Origin: Candidatus Brocadia sp.
GTDB taxonomy: Bacteria > Planctomycetota > Brocadiia > Brocadiales > Brocadiaceae
Length of the DNA: 64,000 bases
Assembly: GCA_021646415.1 (NCBI GenBank)
Contig: SOEU01000002.1
Location: 62,001-126,000 of the forward strand
Reading direction: 5' to 3'
In this document: piece after piece, positions 63,549-64,000 of the stretch
Layout: every line of letters starts with the position of its first letter
Position numbering within the stretch: the first letter of the stretch is position 1
The notes under the pieces: generated by a model
Databases searched by the model: none
What the model was told of the DNA's origin: nothing
The model's input: only the letters and a program-made list of their open reading frames with translations
Translations under genes and position numbers: made by a program

Positions 63549-64000
63549 CTATCCTTCCTGTAATATTTTTCTTAAATATTCTCCGTAACTGGTATTGATC
63601 TGGTTTGCAAACTTCAGTACCTGCTCAGCATCGATAAACCCCATCCGGTAGGCAATCTCTTCGATACAGCCAATTTTTAATCCCTGCCTGTCCTCAATGG
63701 TTTTTATAAAGAGGGAGGCATCAATTAACGAATCGTACGTCCCCGTGTCAAGCCAGGCATAGCCACGTCCCATTAACTGGACCTTTAATTGATTTTTCTG
63801 TAAATACGCATTGTTGATGTCAGTAATCTCCAGTTCTCCCCGTTTCGACGGTTTCACTTTTTTTGCTATTTCGACCACGCTGTTATCATAAAAATAGAGC
63901 CCTGTAACTGCCCAATTAGATTTTGGATGTGCTGGTTTTTCTTCGATGGAGATGACATGGTTATTCTTGTCGAATTCAACGACACCATATCGCTGCGGGT
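63549..64000 (-). CDS. rmlA: Glucose-1-phosphate thymidylyltransferase, C-terminal part (cut by window end)
   Basis: RmlA makes dTDP-glucose, the first step to dTDP-L-rhamnose. The readable part begins [20 protein letters not shown] and contains [35 protein letters not shown] and [19 protein letters not shown], followed by the end [11 protein letters not shown]. All are standard RmlA segments. The N-terminal nucleotide-binding half lies beyond the window. It is the first of three rhamnose genes here; rmlB is not seen. Confidence 0.94.
   Translation of the reverse strand, partial: PQRYGVVEFDKNNHVISIEEKPAHPKSNWAVTGLYFYDNSVVEIAKKVKPSKRGELEITDINNAYLQKNQLKVQLMGRGYAWLDTGTYDSLIDASLFIKTIEDRQGLKIGCIEEIAYRMGFIDAEQVLKFANQINTSYGEYLRKILQEG

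Overview
The window reads as a chromosomal segment of an anammox planctomycete of the Brocadiaceae (Kuenenia/Brocadia/Jettenia type). The pointers are a very large Ser/Thr-rich secreted protein with the architecture I recall for the Kuenenia stuttgartiensis S-layer protein, two tandem formate/nitrite transporters, Gram-negative envelope genes (lpxB, an LptF/LptG permease), and DciA instead of DnaC. The genus assignment is inference from gene content and recall; no search was run.

Layout. 1-3.9 kb (minus strand): a small unknown gene and three type II secretion genes (pseudopilin H-like, GspG, GspE). 3.9-5.2 kb: gene-free, packed with dispersed repeats, including a MITE-like element. 5.2-9.9 kb: the S-layer-like gene with a strong terminator. 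10.5-16.2 kb: replication block dnaA - candidate oriC - dnaN - dciA - gyrB. 16.2-26.2 kb: DksA/TraR-type protein, acyl-CoA ligase-like protein, RodA, a three-gene DevCAB-like exporter, a radical SAM protein (TIGR03960-like), FolK and an LptF/G permease. 26.3-35 kb: ComF, then a regulatory PTS (HPF, EIIA-Ntr-like, HPr-EI fusion), then the conserved block DUF2344 - RNase G - L21 - L27 - Obg - CoaX. 35-44 kb: a protein made of two copies of an unrecognised domain, a class III aminotransferase, a PhoB/PhoR-like pair, an unknown membrane protein, and a PH-domain/TPR pair behind a perfect sigma70-consensus promoter. 44-48.5 kb (minus): sugar-phosphate transferase, B12-binding radical SAM protein, ComM. 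48.6-54 kb: a stand-alone ScdA/RIC N-terminal domain protein, a TDT transporter with a long leader, two FNT nitrite/formate transporters, a small membrane protein and LpxB.

54.1-60.7 kb is an accessory island: a complete type I Wadjet anti-plasmid system (JetABCD, minus strand) whose left edge interrupts a VapBC-like toxin-antitoxin pair after about 25 toxin codons. The right flank holds an orphan DUF433 antitoxin-like gene and degraded sequence. 61.9-64 kb (minus): rhamnose nucleotide-sugar genes rmlA (cut by the window end), rmlC and an RmlD-like reductase whose YxxxK lysine reads as methionine.

Besides the Wadjet island, the most unusual signals are three places where translation seems to start at AUU, AUA or AUC (21790, 30303 and more weakly 49037), the duplicated-domain protein at 35544-36110, and a roughly 195-bp dispersed repeat at 4263 and 18456. 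No tRNA, rRNA, CRISPR array or intact insertion sequence was seen.
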